Below are positions 1-23,790 of a stretch of DNA of 64,000 bases, piece by piece (the stretch's first letter is position 1; the number at the start of each line of letters is the position of its first letter). The stretch covers positions 2,907,158 through 2,971,157 of the forward strand of contig JACAXG010000107.1 in NCBI GenBank assembly GCA_018881555.1, in the 5' to 3' direction. The notes beneath the pieces are model-generated. The model ran no database searches. It was not told the origin of the DNA and saw only the letters and a list, made by a program, of their open reading frames with translations. The translations under genes were made by a program, and so were the position numbers. The DNA is from Amblyornis subalaris. Taxonomy: Eukaryota; Chordata; Aves; Passeriformes; Ptilonorhynchidae.

Positions 1-16
1 GAAGAGTTCAACTAAC

Positions 17-12799
<12,783 letters not shown>

Positions 12800-12846
12800 T
12801 TTTAAAACAAAGGTCTTTTTGCGCTCCGCGTCCACCTTGATGCGTT

Positions 12847-12903
12847 TGCGGGAGGGAGGAGGAGAAAAAAAAAAGGGGGGGGGGGGGGGGAAGGAGGGGG
12901 GGG
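12847..12903 (-). repeat. Homopolymeric pyrimidine tract in PFKFB3 5' UTR (C16 T10 on the sense strand)
   Basis: The + strand shows 10 A (12865-12874) followed by 16 G (12875-12890) within a longer purine tract. In the PFKFB3 transcript this would be a C/U-only run ending about 50 nt before the start codon. It could bind PCBP/PTB-type proteins, or be the pyrimidine tract of a 5' UTR acceptor, with the first AG at ATCAAG about 15-20 nt downstream. Confidence 0.75.
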
Positions 12904-13679
12904 AAATATTTAATAAAAAAAATAAAAAGGGGCTTTTGTTGCAGTCGGCGGTTCGGGCGAGCGGCTGCGGCGCTTTCGGATGGTGCTCCGAGCCTCGTGA
13001 AGGTTTCACGGCAGGAGGGGGAGGAGGAGGAAGAGGAGGGCCGGGGCTTCAGGGCACAAAGCCGGCAGGAGCGGCACCGGCGCAGCCGCTGAGCGCTGGG
13101 AGGGAGCGAGGGCGAGCCCCGCCGCGAGCCGCGATGAAAAAAATATATATTGGGGGGAAAAAAAATTTAAAAATGAGCTTCCCTTTTAAATCGGAAAAAA
13201 AAAAGAATAAGAAGAAAAGTAGGAGAATCTCCACGCGAGGCAGCCGGGGAAGGACCGGCGCTGCAGCCTGCGCTCCCGCTCCGGCCGGCTCCGCTCACGA
13301 TGTGCCGGCCGCACTCTGCGCCGCCTTTTCTATCCCGACAGGCCGGGGCCGCCCTCCGGGGCGGGGCCGGGGCCGGGCGGGCGCTGCGGCGCCGGGAGGA
13401 GGAGGAGGAGGAGGAGAAGGACGAGGAGAGGGAGGAGGATGGGCAGGAGGAGGATGAAGGGGAGGGGGGGACGCGGGCGCGGGACGTGCTGCCCCCTGCC
13501 GCCCGCGCCCGGCGCTGCAGCGCGGACAAAGGAGCCGCTTTGTTCCGCGCGGGGGACGCGGCGCCGACCCCACCCCCCCCCGCCGGGGAATTTTGGGGGC
13601 TGGGGGTGCGCGGGGGACACCCCCCCCCCCCAAACTACAAACCACACAGCTAAATAACCGCCCCATTTCGTTGCTCAAG

Positions 13680-14122
13680 TGTTTTTAATTGGCGAGGTGG
13701 CATGATGTAAATTAATGAAGAGGGAATTTAAAAAGAAAGGAAAAAAGAGGGGAAATTAAATAATCGATATTAATTATAAGTAATTTTTAAAACAGTTTTT
13801 AAAAATTAAAAATAAGTAAGTGAAAGATTAAAATAAACCCCTAACAATTAAAAATTAAATAAGAAAATAAATAGGAAATGGAGGGGAAAATAAGAAGGGG
13901 AAAATAAAATAAACCCTAAGAAAATTAGAAAATAAATATGGGATAAAATTTAAAAAAAAAAAGACATGTAAAAATGTAGAAAATAAAAATGGAATAAAAT
14001 AAGAAAAATAAAATAAAATAAGGAAATAAAGTTAAAATAAAAAATTAAATTAAACAAAATAAAACGGACAAAGATAAAATAAAAATTAAATTAATTTTTT
14101 TAAATTAAAAAAAAAAAAAAAA
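13680..14122. repeat. A-rich low-complexity block (AAATA-type)
   Basis: About 440 bp of almost pure A/T with G interruptions, dominated by degenerate AAATA and AAAATAAA units. It lies between the proximal CpG island and the upstream HRE island. No gene is seen in it. Confidence 0.85.
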
Positions 14123-14139
14123 GAGGAACCCTAAGTACA

Positions 14140-14520
14140 CAGCGGTGGAACGGGGGGGCTCCGCCGGCGCGCCCCTTGCGCTCCCCCCCTCCGCGCTCAG
14201 CGGGTTGGGGCCGGGGGGTCCCGCGGGGGGCCGGGGGATGCCGGGGGGTCCCGGGGGGCCGGGGGATGCCGGCCCCGCGCTCCTGCACGTCGCTCACGTC
14301 GCACATGCGGAGCCGGGCCGCCTCCCCCGGAGGGGATGCCCGGGATGCGGCGGCTCCGCCTCCGCCCGCGGCCACCGCGGCTGCTCCGCCCCGCTCCGCG
14401 CCCGGGCGGGGTCCGGGAGGCGATGGGGCCCCCCCCGCGTCCCGCCCGCGAACAGCGGATCGGGGGGATCCGAGGCTGCGGCAGCGCTGGGGATGCTCCG
14501 GGGGAAGCTCTCCTCTCAAA
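14140..14520. promoter_or_regulatory. Upstream GC island with tandem hypoxia-response cores
   Basis: An isolated CpG-rich block 1.3-1.7 kb upstream of the proximal PFKFB3 start codon, flanked by AT-rich DNA on both sides. On the gene strand it contains ACGTGAGCGACGTG (14299-14286), two HIF cores 9 bp apart in the same orientation. PFKFB3 is an established HIF-1 target through paired HREs in its 5' flank in mammals; correspondence to that element is inferred. Confidence 0.6.
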
Positions 14521-14524
14521 CGGG

Positions 14525-14765
14525 CTCTAATACTAGTTTTTAATATTATTTCAATTTATTAAACTCGCTAGTTAATTATTCATTACTTGACGTTTTATTA
14601 TAATTATTTTATTATTTTTATTATTTGACTATTAATGTAATATTTTCCTAATTATCATGTTATACAATAAGTACGCTATTATTGTTATTATTAATAATAC
14701 TATGATCGTTATTTGTTCTTTTTCATTTTCATTCTTTTATTAGTTTATTAAACTTCTCAATCCAC
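14525..14765. repeat. AT-rich block with TTA/TAA repeats
   Basis: Low-complexity TTATTATTATT-like sequence immediately beyond the HRE island. No gene is seen. Confidence 0.8.
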
Positions 14766-15839
14766 TCGCCAGGTTCCTGCAAGTTGCGTTCCCACCTTAA
14801 ATTGGGCCACAAGCAGCACCCCAGCAATGCTGACACCCCCACACAGGCCCTGTTTGCAGCCCAGACCGGTTGGGACCACCCAGAAAATTCCTGTGGTGAC
14901 GCCCAAGTCCCAAATGCTCAAACCCGCCTGCACCCCAACACTGCCTCAGCGATGGGGATGATCCCACCTGGCATGGAGGGGTCTGTTTGGAAGGGTGCTG
15001 GGCGGGAACGTGCCACAGCGGGGAAATGTGGGAATATGTCACAGGTGGGAAGAGCTGTAGGGGTGGGAGCACCTGCTTTGATGGGGCTTAATAAAGCAAA
15101 TTTTGCTTGAAAATTTAAATGCTCCGATAGGGAGTATCTTGGATACTTAAAATGTTCAATAACCTTTTTTTATTACATAGGGCATTTTCCTCCTCTAAAA
15201 GCAAAGGCTTGTGTTTTTAAAATGCATCCAGAAAGAAGATATTTTTGGCTAATTCCTTACATGGAGCCAAGATGGATGGAGTAAAAAGTGCACAATCCTT
15301 TCCTCTCCTACACAGGGTAAAAATATGCATAGGCAAAAAAAAAAAAAATTTAAAAGAAATTTTTAAAAGCTACTATGATGGAGCTGGAACGGAACCAGAG
15401 ATTTGGGATGTGGGAAGGAAGATGGGAGAGAGCTGTGAGCGCTCCAGTTGGCAAAGATGGGATGGGAGTCAGCAGCGCTCCCTGGACCGCTCTGCGCAAA
15501 ATCCCCAAATCCTTTTCACATATAGGGCAACAGAAAGTCAGTTTCCACCTCAAACATGAGTCAGAAGGAGGACGAAAATTCACATGATGTTACAGGACAA
15601 GGAATTTGGGCATCATCCCCCTTCCTCAGGCAGCTCACTCTCCTCTCCGTGGCTCTTCTCCGCCTCACAAATCACCACCCCCGCGATATCAAAAGGAGCC
15701 CGAAAGCGAAACCCTGCCTGAATTAAAATCACAGTCGCTTCAAATTAGATCCACCTAGTAACTCTTGGCTTAAAAACTCCCGAATAACTGGAGCGGAAAG
15801 CTTCAACTCCTAAATAAGTGGCCTGGATTTCAAAGGCAC

Positions 15840-16045
15840 GGGCACCCAGCTGCTCCGAGGGAGGTCAGCTGGAAGAAGCACCATTGCTATTTATAAGGCA
15901 CTTTCGCCCCGGGGACAGGGCGGGGAGCAGGACGGCGCTAGGTGCACTCGGAGGATTAATTTTCCCCTCTCAAGTCGTGCTGTGCAAAATTCCGGCTCCC
16001 TATAAATAGCACCCGGACTGGTAAATAAGGTGTTGCTCACAGCTG
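15840..16045. promoter_or_regulatory. Candidate muscle-type enhancer: two MEF2 and three CAGCTG E-box motifs
   Basis: CTATTTATAA (15887-15896) and CTATAAATAG (16000-16009) both fit the MEF2 consensus CTAWWWWTAR. CAGCTG E-boxes lie at 15847-15852, 15866-15871 and 16040-16045. The cluster is about 3.1 kb upstream of the proximal PFKFB3 start and inside the distal isoform's first intron. Function is inference from motif clustering. Confidence 0.4.
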
Positions 16046-17158
16046 CTGTGAAAGGAGCCCGAGGGGTGCTTAGCTCAGCGATTTTTCGGGAAATCAAGAC
16101 ACTGAGGGAGGGGGGAATGTTGTCAGTAAGAGGTGTCAGCTCTCTGAGAGCCACCACAGGCACAGTGTGTCATGGGACAGCCAGTGATGCTGTCCCACAT
16201 CCTCTGCCTCACCGTGTGACGGAGTGTGGAGGGAGGAATCAACCAGCCAGCGTTGGCTGGAGGTGCTGCTGTACCTACGCCGTCCCAGGAACTGGCAGAT
16301 ATTTAATAAATGAGAAGGCACAAGGGTATAAATGTAATGCCAGGGCTCAAAATCTCAAAGTCCTGCTGATCGATGGGAAAAAAATGACCTTGAGCATCCA
16401 AGGGATGAAGGCAGCAGGTCCAGAAAGGTGGGAGAGGGAAGGGCAGCACGAAGAGGGAAACTCTGGGAGAAAAGAGGGGGAAATCCCATTTCTGTGAGAA
16501 TGGGATACCCACTTCTTATGGGATTTACAGTCTTCAAACTTCTCCGAAACACCAAAACTAAACCTTCTCAATTCCCTCTTTTGTTCCACTGCTGCTCCAA
16601 CATCGAACTCGCATAGCAACCCAACCCATGAACAGTGGAATTAGGCCCTGGATGCATCCCAGAATAACAATTCCAGACTTGATTCTCCATCCCCTTTGGA
16701 AGAACCTACCGGTCACCAGCCAGCCTTCCCTGACACCCTCCCCCCGCATCAAAACACCAGCACCAGCAGCGATTGCTCTGGCCAGCCCCAACTCTGACTA
16801 AGCCGTGATTCATCCTCCTCTTTTAATGTCTTTTTTATTTATTTATTTGGTTCCCTCTGAAGGAAACTTCGAAGGGAAGCACAAGTCACGTTCTTGCCTA
16901 CGCTCGGAGCAACACGCGTCGCCTCCTTCGGACGTGGCGCGGGCGCAGGGGGAGAGATGCCCGTGGGATCCGGGTCACACGGCCCGACCCTGCTCCCGGG
17001 AACTCTTTGCAGGGCTAGGATTTGGAAAGGGTGGCCGGGAGCTGTGTGTACATCACCCTATAGATGCAGATGTGGTCTGTTCATGCCAGGGCAGCCTGAT
17101 CTGCAACAATTTCCAGTTTGGCCTCGCTTTACCAGCCTGGAACACGGGCAGGAAGTTC

Positions 17159-17420
17159 ACAGAATGGTTTGGGTTGGAAGGGATCTTCAAGATCATCCAT
17201 TCCCACTCCCTGCCATGGGCAGGGACATCTTCCACCACACCAGGTTGCTCCAAGCCCCATCCAACCTGGCCTTGGACACTTCCAGGGATCATGGGGCAGC
17301 CACAGCTTCTCCAGGCAGCCCGTGCCAGGGCCTCACCACCCTCGCAGTAAAGAATTTCTTCCTAATATCTCATCTAAATCTACTCTCAGCCAGTTTAAAG
17401 CTGTTCCAAAGTGCTCCCTG
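17159..17420 (-). mobile_element. CR1 LINE 3' end
   Basis: Starts cacagaatggtttgggttgg and continues through the complement of the CR1 3' UTR ('caggttgctccaagccccatccaacc', 'ttccagggat') into the ORF2 tail. A reversed, 5'-truncated copy. Confidence 0.9.
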
Positions 17421-19760
17421 CCCTGGGAGGGAGGTTGCAAAAGTCACGCAGCAGTGGCCCAAACTCTTGTAAGTGCATTAATGACACTTTCTTGCAGAGG
17501 AGAAAATTATTCCTCTGGGCTGACCGAGGGGTATTTATACAGTTTTTCGGGAAAAAAAACCAACAAAACCACCAAACCAAGACAAAACAAAGCAAAATGC
17601 TACATTTTGCACTTGCAAAAAAAAAAAAAAAACCAGAACAAGAAAAAGAAGCCAAGAAAATTTTCTGCAATATTTTTGAGGAATTAGATGCTTTCAGAAA
17701 GGTCAGGAAGGAAACCATGTGATTGCCCCTTCCTCTCGCCAGCTGGATGCTGAGCAGTTCTCACTTGGCGCTTTCCTTGCAAGGACTTGAAAAAAAGCTG
17801 CTGAGGGTCAGGCTCATGGTGGGGAGGGTGATAAATGGCTGATATTTATCAGGCCGATAAAAATGTTTGGATTTGGAAAGGCAGCTGGAGTTCACGGTCC
17901 TTTGCGTCTGCGGGTTTCAATCGCCTCCCTCGCCCCTCACAGGTATTTCGATTACAGGAATAAATAAACAAGGAGCGAAGTGTGAACTGTGCCTGTATCA
18001 CCTGGATATCACCGCTGCCTCTCCCTCATCCCGCCCAAGTCCTGATGCCCGGAGCGGGACACGATGAGCTCCTGCATCACTCCCTGAAATGGATCGGCGT
18101 GTTTCTGCCATGGAAAAGAGCTTTTTATCTCCTCTTCTCTAAACAAGTTGTGTTTTCCTTCCTCATTTCTTGCCTTTCACCCCCCTGCTCTTGCAGTCCA
18201 ACACTCCTTTTCCTCCTCCCGCCGCACCGGCCCCGCTGCCGGGCAGAGCGGAACGGAAATCAGGCAAAACCATCTCTTCACGATTTTATCTGCAGACAGG
18301 GATTCCTGCAGGGATCACCCATGCTGCTCAGCACGGGATTCACAGACTCCTACCCTGAAATCAGGGGAGAGCTGCTGGTTGAGAATTCTGCCACTGGAAT
18401 TGCTGAGCCCTGCCCGGAGCGCCGGATCCAGGCAGGGCAGGGAACACTGCGTGTCCCAGAGCTGTCTCTCCTTTCACCCACCAGCCGTTCTCCTTCCTGG
18501 GGACAAGCCGTCCAGTTTTCTCAGCCGATTGCGCTCTCTAATTGCACCTGACGTGCTCATGAAACTTCTTCCTTCCCCGACCGTAAGAAATTCAGCTCCT
18601 TGCTGACAATTGCCGGGCACTGGGGCACCGGTGGAGCAAGAGCCGAGCTGCCACACGCCTGCCCGCGGGTGCAGCTTTGCTTAAAAACAGCCACAAAGCA
18701 GAGAAAGGGGAAAATTCGGCGAGGTTCAGCCTCTGACATTGAGAAACAAGGGCTGAGCCCCAGAAGGGGGAAATCCCCACAGAGGCACAGGGCATTGCTC
18801 ACCCCGCGGTATCGGCCCCGGTCAAACAGCGCACCCAGAGCTGATCCTGCTCTCCTGGCAGCCAAGGGACAGGGAAAGCCGGGAAGGGGCTGCAGAAAGG
18901 CACAATTCAGCTGTAGCCAACCGATTTCAGCTTAGGGAACCTTCTTGCTTCTGCTCAGCCCTCTGCTCTGAGCTCCCCCGTGTGTTGTCACCGTCACACT
19001 CGGTGCCACGCAGGAATTCTTTCAGGAACAGTAAATTCCTCCTGAAGTCAACCCTCTGCAAAATTTTTTTTTTTATTTCTTTTAATTTGTAGCTCTTCAA
19101 GCAGGACGACAAGGGTTCAAAATTTGTCTCTTTTGAGTTGTCAGATTTGTGTCCTAACGTGAGGTGTTTGGTTATTTATTAAAAGGTAGATAGATAGGAA
19201 AGGAAACAGGAGAGTTGTAAATGCATTGCCTGGCTTTGATAAATATGGGGAAGAAGGGAGGATGAGAGCCCGGATTCAATCTCAATTCACCGAATTAAAA
19301 GGAAAATCATTCAAGGTTCCCTCCACTGTCCTCAGAGAGGTGTGGGCCTCCAACTGTGCTCAGGTCTTTATGGGTCCTTTGGAAGACCCACTAAAGTTTA
19401 AGACCAAAGATAGGGAGGTGTAAGATGGGTGTCCGTTAGCCAGGATTGATGACTCCAAAAGGACCCTCCCAGACCGAGGTTCATATTTAAAATCCCAGGA
19501 AAGGAGGTTTATTTGTAATTTTTAAAGTAACTATATTCTGTAATTCTCAAAAAATACCATTTGGAAATAACATTCTGAAGCTGCAATATCCATTGGAGCA
19601 GGGACATTTCTCAGAACTGGCAGATCTGCCCAGAAACGGGTCCAGGAGGATTGAGCAACGTCCTGTGAAAGTTCCTGACCTTACAAGACTAGTGCAAAAC
19701 GAAACTCACCCCATAAACGGGCTAAATCGTAAAGATAATCGACTCCATAGATTGCAGAGA

Positions 19761-19986
19761 GTGTAGATATAGGTATTAGGAAGAAATTCTTCCCTGTGAC
19801 GGGGTGAGGCCCTGGCACAGGTTACCCAGAGAAGCTGTGGCTGCTCCATCCCTGGAAGTGTTCAGTGCCAGGTTGGATGGGGTTTGGAGCAACCTGGTGT
19901 GGTGGAAGGTGTCCCTGCCCATGGATGGGGTTGGAACTGGATGATTTTAAAGGTCACTTCCAACCCAGGCCATTCTGTGATTCTGT
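19761..19986 (+). mobile_element. CR1 LINE 3' end
   Basis: Sense-oriented CR1 tail: aagaaattcttccctgtgac, ggcacaggttacccagagaa, and ending ccattctgtgattctgt, the CR1 terminal octamer-type repeat. Confidence 0.9.
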
Positions 19987-20607
19987 AAAACACAGGTTTC
20001 TAAAAGAGGTTAGAGGGTAAGCCAATGGCAAGAAGTTGGGATATTCCAGTTTCAGCAATCTAATACTGGTTCTCCTTGCAATGAAATCTGGCTGCAAAAG
20101 TTCAGGCTCAGTCCCAACAGAAAGGGTCAAAGGGTACAGATCACAGAGCCACAATTCAGGTTTTGGCATTGTCAGAGCTTCTGAGAAGACAATATTCACA
20201 TTAGCCTGACACTGAGTTGAGCCTTCTACTCCCAGGTACTTTTAGTTACATGAAAGGAACACTTCCCTGTTTGCCCTGTTATTTTAAGGTGTGAAATTCC
20301 CCACTGAAAGTCCTGGGCTATTGATTTAGGGTGTAAATCCACAGGATGTTGAACTTGACTTTAGGTTACCTCATCCCTACTCAAGAGGCCACAACCACCT
20401 GTGACAAGGCACTGATCCAGCACAAAAATCCTGCCGGTCTGAGAGAAAAATGTGTTTACAGGGCTACTCTGGCCCAGCTGCCGGATCAGATATTCCCTGT
20501 CCTGCTGCTGCCAGCAGAACTTGGCATGTGTTAGCACAGTGCCTTCCCTGGGAAACCTGCAGAAATACAGCCCTGTGCTCACACCTGAGCCACACATAAT
20601 TTGGGAC

Positions 20608-21139
20608 TGTCGTGGTTTAACCTAGGCTGGGAGCTCAGCCCCACTCACTCACTCCCACGCAGTGGCGTGGGGGAGACAATTGGAAGGTAAAAGGAAAGCT
20701 CATGGGCTGAGACACAAACAGTTTAATAGGTAAAGCAAAAGCCATGTGCACAAGCAAAGCAAAACAAGGAGTTCATTCCCCCCTTCCCACAGGTGTTCAG
20801 TGATCCCCAGGCCCCGGGAGAGCAGGGCTCCATCACAGGTAACGGTGGATTGGGAAGACAAACACCATCACCCCCAATTTCCTAAGCATGACAAAACATG
20901 TTATGGGATATTTTTGGTCAGTTTGGGGTCAGCTGTCCTGGCTGTGTCCCCTCCCAACTCCTTGTGCCCCCGCAGCCTCCTAACTGGTGGGGTGAGGAGC
21001 AGAAAAGCCTTGACGCTGTGTAAGTCCTGCTCAGCAATAACAAAAACATCTCTGTATTATCAACACTGTTTTGGTCACAAATCCCAAACACAGCCCCATA
21101 GCAGCCGCTCTGAAGAAAATCCCAGCCCAAACCAGCACA
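20608..21139 (+). mobile_element. Solo LTR of an avian endogenous retrovirus
   Basis: About 530 bp starting TGTCGTGGTTTAAC and ending AACCAGCACA, so bounded TG...CA with related inverted ends, as in the common avian ERV LTRs. Internal hallmarks are the ctcactcactcccac segment, gggggagacaattgga, and a terminal part ctctgaagaaaatcccagcc. No gag/pol/env sequence flanks it and no clear target-site duplication was seen, so it is a fossil solo LTR. Confidence 0.75.
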
Positions 21140-23606
21140 GTGCTGCAAAGCGATGCAGCACGTTGGAGATCTGAAGGGAAGAATAAAGAATTCCAATCCT
21201 CCTCCGAGCACAGATTGTTATAGGATTTATTGTCATGGAGGTACCCGGTGACTGGTGTAGATTGTGTTCACGAAGAACTTAATTCCCAGCCCAGTGATGC
21301 AGCTCTCCAGCTCTCCTGCCCGCAGGCACTCAGTGATGGAAGTGAAACCCCCCACGGATGAGTCTGTTCAGCCCATTTACGGTGGGAGGACGATCACCCT
21401 CCATCACCCTCCGGAAATCACAGCCTGTCATTATCCCGTGGACTTTGCTATTGAACTGTTTCCTAACTTCTCATTACCACCCACCTTTCATTAAGAGCCC
21501 GGATCGTTATCTCATCATTGCAGGTTATTAAATCAAACAATGGCGAAGGCTGTGGCCTTTCTGGGGCTGACTCACCCGATGATGTAACAAACCCCGGCCA
21601 GGCACAACCTCAGCGTCGTCATGGTGACCGAGAAGCGTCTAAAAGGTTGTAGGCAACGGGGTGGTGAAGCCAGATAGCCCAGAGATGCTGGGGAATCTCT
21701 ACAAAGTAATGCAAAAAGCTAAAGCACCACGCTCTGGGGGAGAAAATGTGGTGGTTTGTATTTCTGCTGATCAAGGAGGACGTGCTTGTAGGCAGCAGCG
21801 GGCACCAGATTAATCACAGCCTAGGAAAAAGGGTATTTTTTTATCTCCAGTCTCAACCCCCGCTGATAATCAGTTTGGCTCCTGATACAGGGGCTTTTGA
21901 AGCAGCATCCCAGAAGGATCTGCACTGCCTGGGAGGCTCAGAGGGAAAGGTTCCCCTGAGGGATGCTGAGCAGGAAGGAGGCGTTGAAGCTCAGCTCCTG
22001 CTGTTCTGCCTCCGTCCACGGCGAAGCTGCGGGTAGAGTTTGGGAAGGATTTATGTCATTTTGGGGTTTCTACAAGGAACTGGTCATCTTTGACCACTTC
22101 TACCACCTGTGGAAAGAAATGGGCACTCACTTGCACTCTGAATAATTCAGCTGCCCTGCTGTGGCTGCTGACTGCAAACCAGGATGGGACGTGTCCTGGA
22201 GGAGTTTGTATCCTGTGAGCATGGAGAGAACCTCAGTGCTATGTCCGAAACCATTCCGTGCACACCTCGGTGCTCTCCAGCATGAGGTGATCCAAAACAC
22301 AATTCCTTGTCCAATCCAGAGTCCCATGCAGGGAGGGAGAGCAGAGCTTCGGTGAGGAGCTGCATTTCACAATCGTGTACGTGCTGAGGATCTTCCCACC
22401 CACACCTCACCCTCGTGAGCACGTCTGCCCCACGGACAACCTGCTCATCCCTGCTTCCTCGCAAGGCTGGGATGATCTAGGCAATGGTTGCCCAACAGTG
22501 GCCTCCACACCTCAACCCTGGCCCAGAAGAACCACTTTTGGGACCAGCAGCACTCCTGGGGCTGAGCTGTGCCCCGGATCAGCCTCCCCAAGGGTTCCCC
22601 TCTCCATTCAACTGGTGGAAACCACAAGGCATCCAGAGGTGAGGTCTTAAGTGTCCCACTTTTCCAGAGTGTTGCCATGTGCTTTTAAACTTGGGACCTG
22701 CAGGCACTGCTTTCAGGAGGTCTGTGAAAGACAAGTAAGAGGGAAAGTGTGTGGTCAATGAGCTGAAATTTAGAATAGTAAGGTCCAGTTGTGTTTCCAT
22801 ATCTTTTGCTGGAGCTCCCTACAGTCAAAACCTCTCTCAGGGAACCTCCAATTTCCTCACAACTCTCCTAACCAAGGTTTGGACCCTAATCACTGGAATC
22901 AGATCACACAGATTGCTGGAATGCAGAAATTAAATAACCAAACTTCCTTATCATGGTTTTCTTAAAAATTTTCCACTTGCAGAGCAAAGATTTCAATGTA
23001 TTTAATGCCTAACAGATGATTTTAATTTGTGCATTTCATTTATTTTTTTTATGCCATGGAGACCTGGCTGGGAAAAAAAAAGAAAGGCTAAAATTGTTGA
23101 AAAATATCTACAGAATTTGTTTCTTCTTTCTCTGATATTTTCCAATCAGACATGAAAAATATTAATGGAACATTTCTCAGGAATTTTGGGGCAAGCTGAA
23201 ACAATATGAGGAGCTTGCTGCCAACATATTTTCTCAAATACATTTATATTTTCCAACCCACAATGACAAGCTGCTAACAGCTCCTTGGGAAAAAAAAAAA
23301 GAAAATTGAGCTGAATGTTTAGATTTCTGCCCTGGAGTTTAACAGGGAGTAGCAAAGCAGCGTCTGGGCGCCTGGCAGGGGTCACGAGGAAAGATGCTGT
23401 GCTTCAAAGCACTTGGGAGGGCCTCAGTTTTCTCCCAAAACAACTGCTGTTCCTTGAGCTGAGAGACAGAGCCAGGAGGGGATGGCACAGGTGGAAGCAC
23501 ATTTGGCCACTGACTGTCACTTGTCCCCACCGAATAAGGATGGAGATGGGGGAAAACCACTTTTATTTTGTCTGCTTCAGCATTTCCAGCAACACCATTC
23601 ATTAGG

Positions 23607-23790
23607 GAATCACAGAATCACTGGATGGTTTGGGTTGGAAGGGGTCTTAAACATCATCTGGTTCCAGCTCCCCTGCCACGGGCAGGAACACCTTCCACTA
23701 GACCATCCAACCCGGCCTTGAACACTTCCAGGGATGGGGCAGCCACAGCTTCCCTGGGCAACCTGCTCCCAGCACAAACTCTGTGCCGTG
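23607..23790 (-). mobile_element. CR1 LINE 3' end
   Basis: Reverse-oriented tail starting gaatcacagaatcactggat, then ggtttgggttggaagggg and the conserved ccaacccggccttgaacact segment. Confidence 0.9.

Noticed and set aside
12800..13009. In-frame upstream extension of PFKFB3 exon 1
   Set aside because: The frame is open but begins at GTG with no ATG. The conserved protein start is MPxELTQ, and the upstream part codes homopolymeric proline and phenylalanine runs.
14100..14519. Minus-strand open frame containing MCDVSDVQERG in the upstream GC island
   Set aside because: The peptide is simply the translation of the two HIF cores and GC-rich DNA. There is no splice donor in phase with exon 2 and no known PFKFB3 isoform like it.
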